64,000 nucleotides of DNA from Rostratula benghalensis. Lineage: Eukaryota; Chordata; Aves; Charadriiformes; Rostratulidae. The position numbers and the translations under genes are program-made. Numbering within the stretch: position 1 is the first letter of the stretch; every line of letters starts with the position of its first letter. The notes beneath the pieces were generated by a model. That model was not told the origin of the DNA and ran no database searches. It was given only the letters and a program-made list of their open reading frames with translations. This document shows positions 1 through 15,200 of the stretch, one piece after another. The DNA lies in NCBI GenBank assembly GCA_013399305.1, contig VXAI01000004.1, forward strand, positions 1,093,768 through 1,157,767, given 5' to 3'.

Positions 1-260
1 CACAATTGCAGCTTGACAGTTCTTCCAGTCTTGCTGGTGCAGAACAGTTGGTGCCTGAAACGGCCTCCTGTGATAGCTCTTTGAGCAGGGAACACACTTC
101 AGTTACTTCAGCTGCCAGTCTTGAAGGGTTAAAGACTTCTGTAAAAGAAGAGAATGAGTGGGCACTTCAAGGTATCAGACTTCTGGAAGCCCTGCTGACA
201 ATCTGTCTACACAGTGCGGGCACCATGCAGCAGAAAATGGAAGTGGAGATGTTTCACCAG
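1..260 (+). CDS. LYST: LYST exon 1 of window (5' end cut off)
   Basis: Open from the window edge, with the first full codon at position 3; ends at CACCAG|GTACTG, phase 0. Encodes residues 1-86. A Ser-rich stretch is followed by the helical segment [19 protein letters not shown], which is strongly conserved in mammalian LYST and belongs to the armadillo-like N-terminal solenoid. No acceptor is visible because the exon starts upstream of the window. Confidence 0.93.
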
Positions 261-3200
261 GTACTGTGGAACTTCCCTTAGCTTTTATTTTACTCACATT
301 TGTTGCATTCAAATTTATTTTAACAATAGCTAGGTTGAAAGATCTTTCTGAGATGAAAAAAGCTTTTATTGTTCTTATGGTACCATATTTTTTTGTGGAG
401 CACTGAAATCACACAGGTAAATGATGTGCGTAGTGGTCAGCAGCTGTGGAAGAATGGGAGTGGGTGGATGAACTAACTGGCAGTTGCTGTTTCTGAGGAG
501 TGTCAGCTCTTTGATTCAGATGCTGGTAAGGACCCTGTACCCCTTTGCTTGTTCTCTGACGTGGTTCTTTGTCCACCTATCATTTGGGTTGGATCCCTAT
601 TCATGCCAGTTCCTTGCTTCTTGGGGGCTGGGAGCCTTCTTGAACAGTAGGTTGATACAGGCTGGATGGAATTTTTACCTTGCCCACTTCTTTGACCTGT
701 ATTTCTGCTTTAATTTTCATGAATTTGTTAAAGTTTGGGCCAGCACAGTCCATTTAGCTACGGGCTGAACTGAGCATCAAATGGGTTTTTTTTCTGGGTT
801 AATGCGTCTCAAGTCACAGGGAAGACTGTGAACCTGGCAGACAAAGATTTTGTTTTCTTTTTTTTTTTTTTTTTTTTATAAAATGTTCCTGACTAGAGAA
901 AGGGATGGTTCCCTCTGACTAAAAAGGCAATTGTAGATGTTGACAGCTATGAATTGCTGGTTGACATATGCCTGTATTTTTTTTCTGGTCAGTTATGGCC
1001 TACTTCTGTGTTTGTTTTTTTCCCGTTTAGGCCTTTTGTCCAATCCCACATTCTCCAGGAGGCTGTCTTGAGCTGATGGGGTTTGAATGGTGGGAGAGAC
1101 TTGTGTTTTGTTTTATTTATTTTTAAAAGGTTATTCAGTGGAGAATGTATGTGACAGGTGGGATTGAGGGAGAGCTGCATAGCCAAGATGTGAGCATTGT
1201 ATATAGTGACTCACATGTAGTGTTTTTGATGCATCATGGTCTGCTCAGGACAGTCTTCAGAAAAAAGAATACTAGGGGGCACAGGTACTGAAATGACATC
1301 AGAAAAAAACCTGTTACTTAAGCCTTAGAGGTGAACTAATTCAGTGTTCTACAGAGTCGTTAATTCACAGAAGACACTTTGACTGTGCTTTAATGTTTTA
1401 ATTGCTATCTTGTATTTTACTTGGCAGTTTGTTACTAAAGCAGGAGCAGCAGGTACATGGGAGAACTAGAAACTGGAATTCTATCTGGGACACTTGCTAT
1501 TTTTGTGAACTTGGACAGGCACCCTCTGTCTTGTTAACATTAACCTCTATGAATATTGTGCTGTAGTCTGAATACACTGTGTGCTTGAAACTGGGATGTT
1601 TATTTTTGAAACAGTGCTTTCATTTGTGATGTTTGGGAAACAGCAAGTTGCCACATTTTTCTCAGTGTGCAGATTAACCAACTAAATCTCTGTCATGACA
1701 AACAGAATGAATCTCTCTTATTGCCAGAGACTGGATGAGGTCTGATGGCTTTAGCTGAGAAGTCAGATTTTAGTGTAGGTGGAAGGGGAAGTTCTTAAAT
1801 GGAAGTATTGGACCATTCTATTAGTTTATTCTGGTTTTGACTGAATCATAAATATTTCTCCAAAACACAGAATACTGGTGTGGATGACATCTTACTTCAA
1901 GTAAGGGAGCAGCTTTCTCAATCAAAAGTGGTAGAGACTGACTTGGCGAAGCCTCTGTTTGATTCACTGCTTCGTGTTGCCTTGGGCACTTTTTCTGCTG
2001 ATCTGGATCATTCTGAAGAAAAAATTGAAAAGGTATGAAGCACCAACTAACTAAACACCACAAGGTTTGCTCAGTCAGATTTCTGTTGGGGTCTATTTTT
2101 AAATGCAATAGGACATACTTAAATGTGTTTGGTTGTTGTGGCTGTAGAAAATCCTCTGAGTCTCACATGTAAGTTTCAGTTGAATGCTGGTTATGTGCTT
2201 TGCACATTTACTTCTCAGAAATGCCCCAAAAAGGAGCAAGCTGTGTTAGGTTTTATGGACAGACCTGAAACCTGACATTCTCTTTGCTCTTTCATCCCAC
2301 AACAGTGTGACAAACTCTAAAAGGGAGAGCTTCAAACAGGGATGTTCACTGACCCAAGTGGCTGCAGGCATCCCTTCACCTTAGAGTGAAGGTGCATGTT
2401 TATGATGATAGTGTTTTCTTGGAAACAGTTATTCTTAATGCACTGGCCACCTGCTTCCCAAAGCTTTGCTCAGGTAGTTAGTAAGAAAAATCCATCTTTG
2501 CAGAGTCCTTTTTCTGTGTAAGAATGAAGTATTCATAAAAAGTATCTCAGGTTTTTTGAAAGAGTATGATTAGGTTGTATTTTTTGTCAGTTGGCAATAG
2601 GCATCTGGAAAGTTCTGAATAGTTGCTTTTCTGACCAAAGATGGTGATTATGTTTGTTACACAGACACACTACACTGAAAATGAGCCTGTGTCACAAGCT
2701 GAAGATATTTCTGAAGAAACTGAAGAATTGCAGTGCTGTAGTCTTAAACTTTTTGCAGAAGAGGAAGGGTATGAAGCAGATAGTGAAAGTGACCCTGATG
2801 ATAGTGAAACCAAGAATGAAGGTAAATTAACTTTCTGACTATACAAAGCATCTTTCTGATATAACAACACCACTTGCTTGTCTTTTTGAGATGTGGAAAA
2901 ATATGGTGAGCATCACAGACCTTTAACAGATAGAAATAGCTTAACTTTTTTACTTCCAGTAGGATGCCACTTCAGATGGAGAGGTGATTTTTATTTTTAG
3001 TGAGTGTTATAGTAACTGTTCTGTCCTGCTTTTCTTCATTTATATGTCTCTTGCTGTGAAGTCATGTTCTGTCATTGTGGTCTAGAAGCCTTTGTTCTCC
3101 AGAGATGCTTATCAGTAGTTTGACTGAAAATCAGTGCTCAATTTCTTTGTGGCATTATAACTTTCTGGTAAAAGTTAGTCTAACGTTATCTCTTCATAGT

Positions 3201-6200
3201 CATTCAATTTCTGTGTACATAGCATGCTGTTTATTGTGTAAATAATTTTGAACATGAATTTGCTTTAAATTTTTTGTGCTGAACATCTGGATGCTTACAT
3301 TCTTGTATCAGGTCAGCACGAGTAGTAACAGACTTTAATAGAACTGGATTCAGCTGCTGCTGTTTGCCTGTGTGATTACACTTTATCAACAGATGTATAT
3401 TTTAAAAGCATTTTGGAATTAGAAGTTTAACCTGAAATATTTCCATGAAGTATTCACGGGAAGCACACATCTGTACCAAGTACTTTTCAAATAACATGCA
3501 TTAAAGCTGGTGTAAGAGGAGAGGCTTAAATGTTGAGGTGATTTTGCTTTTTTAGATTGTCATGGAGATACTGTCACGTGATATTTCTTTTGAGTTAAAT
3601 AACTAAACTGCTTCCACCAACCTTTTAACATAAAATCATTTAACTTTATCTCCTTTCTTGGCAGGCTCAGAGTTCTGTATAGAAGCTTGAGGCTCTATTA
3701 CAATGGTTTTACTGTCATATTTCATGAATTGCATAGTTCAACATTACTATGTGTGTCTAGCTCCCAGGAAATGAGAGCACATAGTTCAAGAGCGTGTAAT
3801 GAGTGAAATAAATCTTTGCCCTTCTGCATTGGCAGGAGGATATAAAAATCTGAAGTAGAAGATTATATTAACTTCTGAAAACTGCTTATGAGCTAGTGTC
3901 TATTTTTGTTTTGTACTTCTGAGAAAGTATGTCCTTGGATGTTTTGTTTAAATCATGCAAACTGTATTCAGCTGAGTAAGTTTCAGTAAGACAACTGTTT
4001 TCTTTCAGGAGCAGACACAAAGACAGAACCAGGTTGCACTGGTCCTTCAGGTTATTTTAATGACCTAGCTGAAAGCATCAACCAAGGAGAATTAATATAT
4101 CCTGAAATCTGCATGTTAGAATTAAACTTGCTCTCAGCTGGTAATGCAAGTTTAGATGTGCTTGCTTATGTATTCCAAAGCTGCCTGAAAATCATCACCC
4201 AGAAGGAGAGGAATGCCATGGCACTTATAGAACAGGTAAAAATGTTATTAAACAGAGGCAACAGCTTGACAGTTCTGTATTTTCTTCAGTTTTATGGTAC
4301 CATTATACCTAAGAGTGATCTCCAAAATATTCTCACTTGTTATGGGATTTTATAAGACCTGAAACAATGTAAATGACTGATATTGCCAGCTGCATTGCAC
4401 TTAAGTTATCAGAAACTACAGTTAACTAAAGTATTGAAGGAAATTCTTTTTCTTTTGACAAAGCTTTTGAGTTTCACAGTTGCCTTATTTTATCAAGACT
4501 GTTCAGTCACTAGAGCTATAGATGCAGATTTAATGAATATCAGGCCACAAAAAAACCCAAACAAAACAAAAAAAGCAAACATCTTCTATAAGTTTATACA
4601 TTAACTTTCTAAATATATGTGTATTCAGTATGTATGTTTAGCAACTTTCAGTGATGTACATCAGAAATATTCAATGCTTTTCTTCATAAATTTTTATAAG
4701 AAATCAGTTATGCACATGTTGATGTCCTCATCCTTAGGAATTTCTGATGGTTGGCTTGTTTTTTTCTCTTTAATAGCTAAGTTGAGTATGCCTCGTTAGC
4801 AAGAGGGAAACTATGGTTAAGTAATCTAAGCTTAAAATGCTTGTTTATATAATCACTTGACTAAGAAGAAAAGTTAGTGCTTTAGAGCTCTAACAAGAGC
4901 ACTAACAAACACAGGAAAGGGAAAGAATAGTTTTATTTCAGTACTCCAGTGGTGTAAATTATTAGCTTTAAATCAATGGCACACATGTATTTCTCTTTTC
5001 TGAACATCAACACATTAAATTACTTGAATTCAAAATAATCTTATTTTCATTACTCTTCAGTATTGATTAGAAAGAGGAACCTATTAACTATCAATTTAGA
5101 GATCTTGACTATTCCTAAAGATTTTTCAAATTGCCTTTAAGATGCATTTGTGAAGGATGCTCATAAGTAAATAGTAAACTTTTTAAAGTACTCTTGCATA
5201 AAAAGCTTAGGGAAAGGTTGAATTTGCTTTCTGTCTTGCATCACTCTATATCAACATGCTCTGTTTTGTCACAACCTCCTCTAACAGAATTACCGGATTT
5301 GACATAACATGAGGGAGATCTCAGCTTCTGAATTTATAATGTCTCAGGTTTCTTTTAGAGAACAATTTGGATTTCAGAGTCTCTCTTCTCCAACTGAACT
5401 GTACGAATATGAAAGAGTATTCATTAGCAAATATAAAAAATACTTCCATAATTTAAAGCAACTTGAATTGTCTTTAAAATCAATAGTAGACAAGAATTGA
5501 TAGAAAAAAGTTAGTTCTTGGAGCTGGTGTATATTCTTCAGGTATCAATTTTCCCTACATTTTTTAACAGGGAGCTGTTAAACATCTTTTGGGAGGATTT
5601 ATGAACATCTTGACAGAAACAGAGTCTAGTTTTCATGGTGAGTTCAAGGTCTAAGTAACTTAAATATGGCTTTTCATAACTTATCATATACTCACTCAAA
5701 TCTTTAGTTCAATTCACAATGCAAATTCATTGGCGTGTGTGAATTTATGCAGCTGTTGTAACTTGTGACAATTATCTATCTTATGTGTAAACACAGGGTT
5801 ATTTCTGAGCTAGTGGAAATCTGTTATTTAAACACATGCTGGTAGATCTGAAAATGATAGTTGAAACCATAAAACTAGGGTGTTAACAAACATTGCTCGG
5901 AAAAATAGCAGTTATCTTCCTGATCAAGTATGACTCCATCACGACATAAGTTTTTATTTCAAATTTTTTTGTAACACAGGTCTTAGTGATGTCTTGATTG
6001 AGTTTTCTAATTTGAAAGCAGCTAACTAATCTGAGAATGTGGAAACAGTTAAATGCTTGCCCTAAGGTAGCCTCGCATAATGAGGTTTCTCCACAGCAGG
6101 AGATGATGTAAACCCATCCCAGGACTTAGATCACTGGCTTTGTGGAGAAAGCCTTTGCCATGTAGATGGTAGGTTCCCAGACTGCCAGACTCCACTTGGC

Positions 6201-9200
6201 AAACCTAGAACCAGACTTGCTGTAACCATCTAGATTTGTTCAATGAAATTTTCAATGATAGTGTCAGGAAGTGCTGTTAGATCTCTGTAAAACTCATCTT
6301 GCAATATATACTGCATCCTGAATTTGAAATTTTGAATCCTTATGTTAATCTTTCCTCATAATAGTATGGAATATGTATTTTTTTAAGCTTTTAAAACGTT
6401 TTTTTCAATAATATTTTGTTGTCCTATTTTTAGCATGTCAGAGGGTGCTGGTAGACCTGTTAGTTTCCTTGATGAGTTCACAGACATCTTCAGAAGAGCT
6501 AACTCTTCTTCTGAGGATATTTTTGGAGAAGACACCATGTACGGTATGTATGGAGTAGCATATAGCAAAATTCCAAGGCTTAATTAGAAAAATAAAGCAA
6601 GAAGAATATCTCTTTCTGTCCAAGTATTTCGGGAAACAAAGATTGTAACAGCAATATCTTGAAATAATTCCTTCTCAAAACATGAAAAGGGTACGGTAGA
6701 CAAGAAAGAAGAGGGGTTTAAAGTCAGTGTTAGAGTCCTGGGAAGTGTTTAGCACAAAAACCAGGACTCCTTTTCAGGAGACAGATATTGTGGTTATAAA
6801 TGACAGAACAGTAATACTGTAAAATTTGAAGGTATCCATTTAAAGTTATGAAGTGTTGCACTTCAGAAATGCTTTAGCAGCAGGAATTAACTTTCAAAAT
6901 TGTCTTAAGTTGGCTTGTGTAATGCTGGAATCTACTCTGTGTGGGATGTACTGCTGAAATACCTATTTGCTGGTTTGTGTGGGACTCTGCAGGAAAAAAA
7001 AAAAAAAACAAAACCCAAACCAAACAACCAAGTGGAAGGAAATAAAAAAAAAACCCACTGTGGAATCTGAAATACTATCAAAGAAAAACACAAGTCAGTT
7101 TTTCAATGGTGGCTTGCAATAATTGGCTATTGACTGGAGAAACTTTTTTGGTTTAAGGGCTCAGCTAGCTTTGTTACTGATTATGCCATAACAAAGTGAT
7201 GGCTCATATGCTTTCTTCACCAGTCTCAAAAATAGGGTAAAAGGGGGGATCTTTTGTTGAGATATAAATTAATGTGTTAGCATAGTAACAGATGTGAGAT
7301 AAGATTGTGCAATGACCACCTGCTGTGGATCAGCTGATGCTTAAGCATTGAAACTTGAAGATCAATCTGTCCTCACTAAATCCCCAAAACTGTTGGCCCA
7401 TATTCTTCACGTTGCTACTTGACGCTGTGTAAATGTGTGTCAGTTTGGATATGAAAATTGACCTCTCTTGGGAAAACATGAATCCGAATTTAAGTGAAGA
7501 GTGGGGTGGTTTTTTAGTTAAATGACACTTGACTACATGGTGTAAATGGTTTTGTGGGTTTTTTCTCTAATTTGTTTGGTTTATTTCTTCTAGGAGATAC
7601 TACTCAAGGGTGTATTGAAGATTATAGAAACTAATATTTATATGAACCCATTACAGTACCTTCCCTTCCCTTTGGTACATGGCACGAATTTGAGTAGTAG
7701 TTCTTCACAAAGATCTGTTAGTATTTCCAACAGCAAAACTGCTGGACTGTTAAAAAGAGCAAAACTTTCACAGAGTAAGAAAGAGGCAGATGGTGAAAAT
7801 TTGAGTCACCAGTTGCTTTCTTCTTGGCATGTAGCCCCAATTCACTTGCCTTTAGTTGGACAAAACTGTTGGCCACACATGTCTGAAGGCTTCAGTGTCT
7901 CACTGTGGTTTCATCTGGAGTATGCTCACGAAACAGAGAATTCAACAGAAAAGGGGAAAAAAGTCAAGAGAAGGAGCAGACTGGTAGCTGCAAGAGAAAA
8001 CAGCTTTGACAGCACAGGTGAGGATATAGTACTTCCTTTTTCTATTTAGGGAGCATGGAAGGACTCTAGCTAAAGTATCGATGTGCCATATACAAAAGGT
8101 AGGAATTTTTCATATGAGTATTAAACAGTGTAGTAATCTTCCTGATTTTTCTCCAGTACTGTATCATATACTTATACATTTCCAGACTTAGTCCTTAAGT
8201 TAGATTAATTCCTGCTTCCTTAGAAATTTAGTATTGTCACTAAATTTGTAACCTCAGTAAAATGTCTTTATATTACTTAATGTTATGCTGAAGGAAATAC
8301 TAAGTGCTGCATCTGAAAGGTCCTGGGAAAAGACTGCTCTCAAGTTCATTTGGTCTTATGTATTGATGAAACAAGTGTCTTTTCTGCTCTTTCTCTTTAA
8401 TAGAAAGCTAGTAAATATGTGTGATTTAAGATTTAGATATTTGAACTCTTAACTAAAAGATGCTTTGAATCCATCAAGTCAGAGCCTGAGGCTGAGTCAG
8501 TGTAAATCCTTTCACTTTCCTTGTGTATGTACCACTGTAAATGTCAATAGCTGTACCACATTTGTCTGTTTATACTTTTATAAGGAGCTATTTGCTCCTA
8601 AACTCTTTTGAGCAGATTGTAGGAGGAAAAGTTCCTTAAGCTACTTAAAAGGCCTGGCAGTAATAACACTTGGAATATATTTTAATGTGTTTGAGTTAAA
8701 AGGGGGAGAGGGGGAACCCAACTCTGAATTTTGGAACTCGCTAGAGCTGCTTTAAAATGGGTAGTATGATTTAAAAAACAAAAAAATCAACCAAAAAAAA
8801 AAACTCCAAACACCCTGCCCCTAAAATATTGGTGCACTGCCAGTTCAACATAGGAACATAATATGATATGGTGTGTCAAGAGCATCATTGAATTAGTGTA
8901 TTCATGCTTAGAAGGGTATACATGATTACAACCAAAACCATGGAAAGTGTTGAGTTAATGTTGAGATCCCTTGTTTCAGTATGAGACCTAGGTCTGTGAA
9001 GAGAATTGCACACATTAGGATGCTTAAAGAAAACAAAGACTAACAAACCCACCAACTAAAGAAAACGCAGTTCTCTGTTGTACCAGAACTATGTCTTTTC
9101 ACACTTGATAGCTGGTAAGATAGGCGTTGTTGTTACGTTGTATTGTAATTGTGTATAAACATGTTTATATTTCTAGAAGAAACCAAGTCTGTAGGAATGG

Positions 9201-12200
9201 AATACCTAAGCCTGGGAGATAAACTTGTTGAAGATGGCTGTATTCATATAATTTCACTGGGTTCCAAAGCGCTGATGATACAAGTCTGGGCAGACTTGAA
9301 CACCGGAGCATTCGTATTTCGGTAGGGTGTATTAGTCCAAATGTTATCTTGTGAACGTGTGTATTGTTCTCTTCAGCAGCAGCTTGCAGAGAGAATACTG
9401 GTGTGTAGACTAGAGAACCAATTTCTATAGTGATCTTGCACACTGATGGCATCAACAAGTTTGTCTATGAAACTATAGGATTATTTGCTTAAAATGCTAG
9501 TGTCTGGTCTTGCATGGGCAATAATTTCTATGAGTTTAATTTCTATGAAACAAAGTAAGATATAAGATAATCACAAGCATAATGTAATGCAAGGTAGCAG
9601 TTCCACTATTATTGAAATGGCACAGCAGAAAATGTGTGAAGATAAAAGCTTTTGTAGCTGTAGGTTTTACACCTTGGGTGTGAAAATTCTTAGTTAATAC
9701 CACAGCAGTCTTGGTTTTAATCATCTGAATGTGTTTTAGCTCTAATTTAGTTCTCATAAGTAATGCATTCTTAAAATGGGTCTAAAGCTGCAAATTTAGA
9801 ACCCTTTATTTCATAGCACCTCTATTTTTTCAATAGACTGAATATAATTTCTTTGTAAACCAGAGATAATATTCTTGACTTAAATGTAAGCAGATTCATC
9901 CAAACAGGTTAAATAAGTTGAAACTGTAAAGTGAAGATTTTCCTAGCATATGTTGAGCCTTCTAAATGTATGTAGCATTGTGATTAAAGAAAAAAAAATG
10001 TGTGAAAGTTAAAGAATGCAGTCTCAAAGTAACTGAGGTGGAAAAAAATTGCAGATTTGGGGCTTAAAATGCAAATTTGAAAACGCACACACTTGTTTTT
10101 CCTGTTCTTTTGTTTTCATAGTATGTGCATGGATCCAAATGATGAGATGAAAGCTGGTCTACTGGCACAGGCTGAATCTCCAGAGAATGTTTTCCTTGTG
10201 GGCAGGTGGCAGCATTTGGCAATAACTTATCTGCAGCAGCCAGAAGGCAAGAAAAATATCCATGGAAAGCTGTCGCTGTGGGTTTCTGGTCAGAGGTAAA
10301 GTATACAATAGCTGCATTTAAATATTTATCTTCTTGAAAAATTCTTCTCCGGTAAGAAAACACCTGCACTGTTCTGGTGCAAGCTGAAGTTATGGTTGAG
10401 TATTCTTCTGGGGGTAGAAGAGGGGTGTCTTGCGCTGCCAGGAATTCCCTAGACATATCCAGGATGGTATTGATTGCTCTGAGAATCTTCAGTTCATACT
10501 GTGGACCAATGTAGACATCAATGTTTTTCTTCATTGTGAATAAGTGAAAGACTTAAGTATTACACTATTTTGAGTAAGATCCAAAAAAAGCTATGGCATG
10601 AAGTTAGCTGTAGGCATCATATCTCTAAGTTCAGAATCTGAATTAAGGAGGTATATTTCATTTCTGGCAATATTGTGGAAAGTAGAGATGAATAAGAGAT
10701 GGAGAAGAGGTAGTCATTTTGCTCCAGTGTAATGGAGAGGGGAAGAGTTTAAAAACCCCCAAACCTTCAGACAAGATCTGAACTGACAGTGGGAATTATT
10801 ACTTGTTCCACTAAACACGTAAAGTCTGTGCTCCTAAATGCGATATCCGATGCTAGGTGGAGTAGGCTTCCATCTGCATGAAATACTAGTTAGAGAAAAA
10901 GGAATCTTTTAAATACCACAGTTTTTATCCTTTCTTCCTAAACTTGATACTTCCTTTGTGTCCCAAATGTGAAACAGGTGATCAAAATGCTATGTTGTAA
11001 AACAGTCAGATGTATCACACACAAAAAAATAATCTTTACTCTAGAATTTGGTCAGTAAACAAGCAATGTTATTGAAGACATTCCCAAAGCTATATCTAAG
11101 AAAAAAGCTGTTACACAGGTTTTTCTTCCTGCAGTTAAACCTGGAATTGTAAAGTATAATACCTGATTCACTTAGTTCTTGAAACTACACAGAGTTAATA
11201 TTTAAATTATAATTTCCTCTGCTCCATTGTTCAGTCTATGGATGCTGATATGCAGTAATCTCCAAATATGGAGATATAGAGGAAACTAAAAATACTACAA
11301 TGTCCTGCTCATGTGCAGTTAATGAGGCTGTTCTATGTATAGAATTAGTTGCCAAGTTGCTAATGGTTAGGCTCTTCCAGGAAGCTTCAGATGACCTTTA
11401 CAGTCCAATTGCTCTGTTTATGTAAATGCATATAAGGTTAATTGGGTGCTTTCTGAAAGCATCAGGCTTATTGCCTGTGGCTGTACAGTACACTACTCTG
11501 ACAGTGTTCCTGGTATAAGCAAATCCTCAACATGGTATCTTCCAGCATATGTGAGCCACAGTTGTCATGATGTGCGTTAGCACATTCAGAGGCCTTTGAC
11601 ATATTTTTTTTTTGAATGGTAAAAATTCTTGAAAAATTGTGATATTTTAGAAGCGTTTACAGTGTTATGTACAGTTTCATCTTTAAGGTTAGAGGGAAGG
11701 AGGAAAGAATTTCAGATCTAAGAAATCTTGACTGTATGTCAACCCTTGCTGGGACTGTATTCCTCTTTCTGCACAGTACTTGAATACGTACATCGTTATG
11801 GAATTTAGAAGTTAAAGATGGCTTTAGTAATTCAATGTTAATAACAGCATGGCTTCTCATCTACTAAATACTGAAATCTATTTTAAGCCTAGACTGTACC
11901 TTAGCATTTTTTATTACTACTTGTTATTTAAACTTGTCTCTCTATGTGTGTTTTTTAGGAAATGTGAGATTAATTTAGATTACGCACTACCAAGAAAATC
12001 AAGTTTATCATCTGACAGTAATAAAACGTTTTGCATGATTGGCCATTGTATATCATCGCAGGAAGAGTTGCTTCGATTGTCTGGTAGATGGGCTCTTGGA
12101 AATCTGCTCCTATTTAATGGTACTTTTGTTTGCTTTTTGCTTGAATAAGTCTTTTCTGCTCCCCCTCCAAGATTTTATTGAAACTTGCCAAGCTTTTAGG

Positions 12201-15200
12201 GTAAAAGCAACAGTCCATTTTTTACCAGGATAATAGATTAGAGAGAAAGTAGGCAAATATTTTGGTATTTGGTACTTCCTAATCTGTCCTTCTGCCATTA
12301 TTGTCTTGCTTTCTTTTTAGTGCCATAGTTGGCAATTCCAGTTACTTTAGTGTTTCTTTAAATTTCTTTAAATAATTCCCAGGGGTAGGGGATGGAGAGA
12401 CAGTGGTACTTGCTCTGTTTTATTGAAGCATGCAGGCTTGCAGTCAGAAAATTGATTTCACATACCTGTTCTTAAGGTACTAGTTTCAAATTACTTAAAG
12501 CATGTTATAAAGGAAACAAAACTTGAACTACCCAATGCTCTGAGTTCAACATGCTTATTCCTGAAACTGCTGATGTTATTTTGGGGTTTTCTCAGATGTA
12601 TAGTTTTGTTTCATCTTCAGAAAGTCTTGTCCAGCACTTCTGGGTGTTTGCTTAGCGTTGAAGGCTGGAACCTTGCTGGTTGCCATCTGGCATTTCTTCA
12701 TGTGCAGTGCCTGGTCAGGACTACCACCCAAGTGAAATCAGTTTGCCAGGGTGTGTAGTGTGTGCAAATGTCGTGTGTGTGGATATGGTGTATTTGTGCA
12801 GGCCACAGGTGAGATGCTTGTGATAAATGTTAGCTCCACCTGGTGAATCCCCATGGTCTGATTGCCATGTCCCTGCAGCCAGCAAAACTGATGTATCCAG
12901 AGAGCACTAGGTTTACTGCTGTACAGCTGTCATGCACCTGTACATCTCAGACTTGGGTTCTTCTTGGATGCCCCTTCTGAATTTGTGTTCTCACAAACAG
13001 ATAACCAGAGATGTGCTGTCCAGAAAGGGGAGGGAGGTTCACTTGGCCTTTTACTTCCTTTAGTTGTAGTGAGCCTTTATTGTTGCTACATCCTTCTCAG
13101 TTGTTCTACCTGACTCTCTGTGTCGCTGTAGCATGTTGTTGCTCTCTGTAATCTTGCTATGCTTTGAAAACTTTGAGGAGGCTGAGATAGATGACTTTTC
13201 AATTTTAAAAAGTGTAATGGATTATTCAGAGCTGTTTGACTTCAGTTCACACAGATCATTTTCCTGGCTTGGTTTCAGTTGCCTTTGCCACTGAACTGGT
13301 CTGGCCTGTGATGTCTCAGAAGTTGTTGGTCTACAATAGCTAATACCAGGAGTCGGACTGTACTGATTGTTGTTCTTCAGCAGGGTCTACAAAAAAACAG
13401 CCAGAGATCTTCCTGGGGAAGTCTCTGATGCAGCCAAAGTATGAATTTTGTTTCAATGAATACAAGAGTTAACAGCTTCTTTTCTGGACTTTAGGTGCAA
13501 AGATTGGAGCGGAGGAAGCATTTTACTTGTATACATGTGGGCCAGACTTCACATCTGTAATGCCTTGTAAATATGGCAAAACATTGACTGATTGCTCTAA
13601 GTATATAAGTAAAGAGATTCTACAGTGTGAACAAATTAAGGAGCTCTTCATGGCAACAAAGGAAGTGGATGTTGGGCCTTTAATTGTAAGTTTCTGCTTA
13701 AAAATGGTTCTTAATCTCTTAAAACTGATTAAGAAACCAGGAACACATTTCCTGCTGTCTCCCAAAGTGCTTCACTTTCTCAAAACAGGCAGGAGTAAAT
13801 CCAGTTCTCATTAAAATCACTGCAGGGTTCTTCCCACTTACTTCAATGGGAGTTGAACTCCACGCAGGGTGGCCATTTCGTCTTGCTTTAAGTTGAATTC
13901 TGACAACTTCTGGATGTTCAAGCTTGTATAATACTGCATATTTAATCTATCAGAGAAGTAGGCACCTCCAGGTGCCCTAGGATGAAGATGTGGCTCTTCT
14001 CCCTTAGTGTAAAGTTAGCCTAGGACAGCTTAATTAATATTTTAACATGAGAACTGAGAGGAGAGGAGGAAGAAGGCTTTATCTGGCTTTAACAGGAAGT
14101 AAAAGACTTCATTCCAATTCCTTGAGTGTTTTGAGGGGAGTGACTTTGCATCAAGTTTGGCTGAAAAGTCATTTTCCAGCTAGCAGATATTTTTTTAACT
14201 GACTGAAACAGTCATGCCAAATGCAGCTGTAAGTATAGGTACATTAGGAAAAGAAGAAAATAAAACTTTTTTCTCAGAGGAGCCATCTGTATTTGGGGAA
14301 TTGTCTTCGTCTTCGTGCACTGGTAATTCCTGCTGTATGAATTGTTTCCACTAGAGGGATTTTTCTAATCTTGTTCTACAGCAGCTCTGTAGCTGTTGGC
14401 AAAGGGTCATTCTCTCTGGATACAGTCCTTGTAAACAATGGTACTAAATTTTGCACAGGTGAAGTAAGAATTAATGGAATAAATAAAAAGCATAATAAAT
14501 CAGTTATGTAACTTTTCAGATTATTTTACCCTACAAAACATCAAGAAACCAGAGAGAAGAATGATGTGCTCCAGTGATGAATTAAGCTCTGCACTTTTGC
14601 ATAGAATGCAAGTGCCTTAAATGTCATTATTTCTCTATTTTAAATAACCTTGAAAATATGACCACTTCACATTTTATGTGAACCTGAGATAGTTACTTTC
14701 CATAGGAGCTTTGGGTTTTGGTCTATTTTTATCAATAATGAAACTTCTTCTATTGATGCCCTTTTATGGCAAAGCTGTTTAAAGGATGGACTTAAAAAAA
14801 AAAAATTAGCAGGTAACTCTCTACTTTGAACTCACTACTTCAGAAAAGGAAGCAGTTTGCCCAATAACTCTGTCTGCTCATTTTCTTTTAAATTTGTCAG
14901 TAACTTTGTGTTTATGCAAAACAGTTGCAATTCTTCAGGTGATGAGGGGTACCCTTGGTGGATTTTTAGTGCTTTCTTAACTTTTTGTGCTGTAACTATT
15001 GTGTTACACTTGTGGAAATCCTGTGGCTTTAAGTGCACATACATCCACGCAAAACTTAAGAGCACACTAATGGCAAAGGTAAAGTAGAAACGAATTGCCA
15101 AAGCTGCTGCTGCTTGCTGTTCAGTGGCTTTTGTGTGTGGCTTTTTGTGTTTTGGGGTGTTGGGGTTTTTTTTTTTAATGTTGTTGGAAAAAAACTTAAA

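Noticed and set aside
5309..5500. 63-codon ORF in intron 4
   Set aside because: No splice sites that fit LYST phases and no similarity to LYST or other known proteins.
6990..7050. A-rich stretch that could be a retrocopy poly(A) tail
   Set aside because: No gene-like sequence or target-site duplication precedes it; (A)n and (AAAC)-like tracts are common in these introns.
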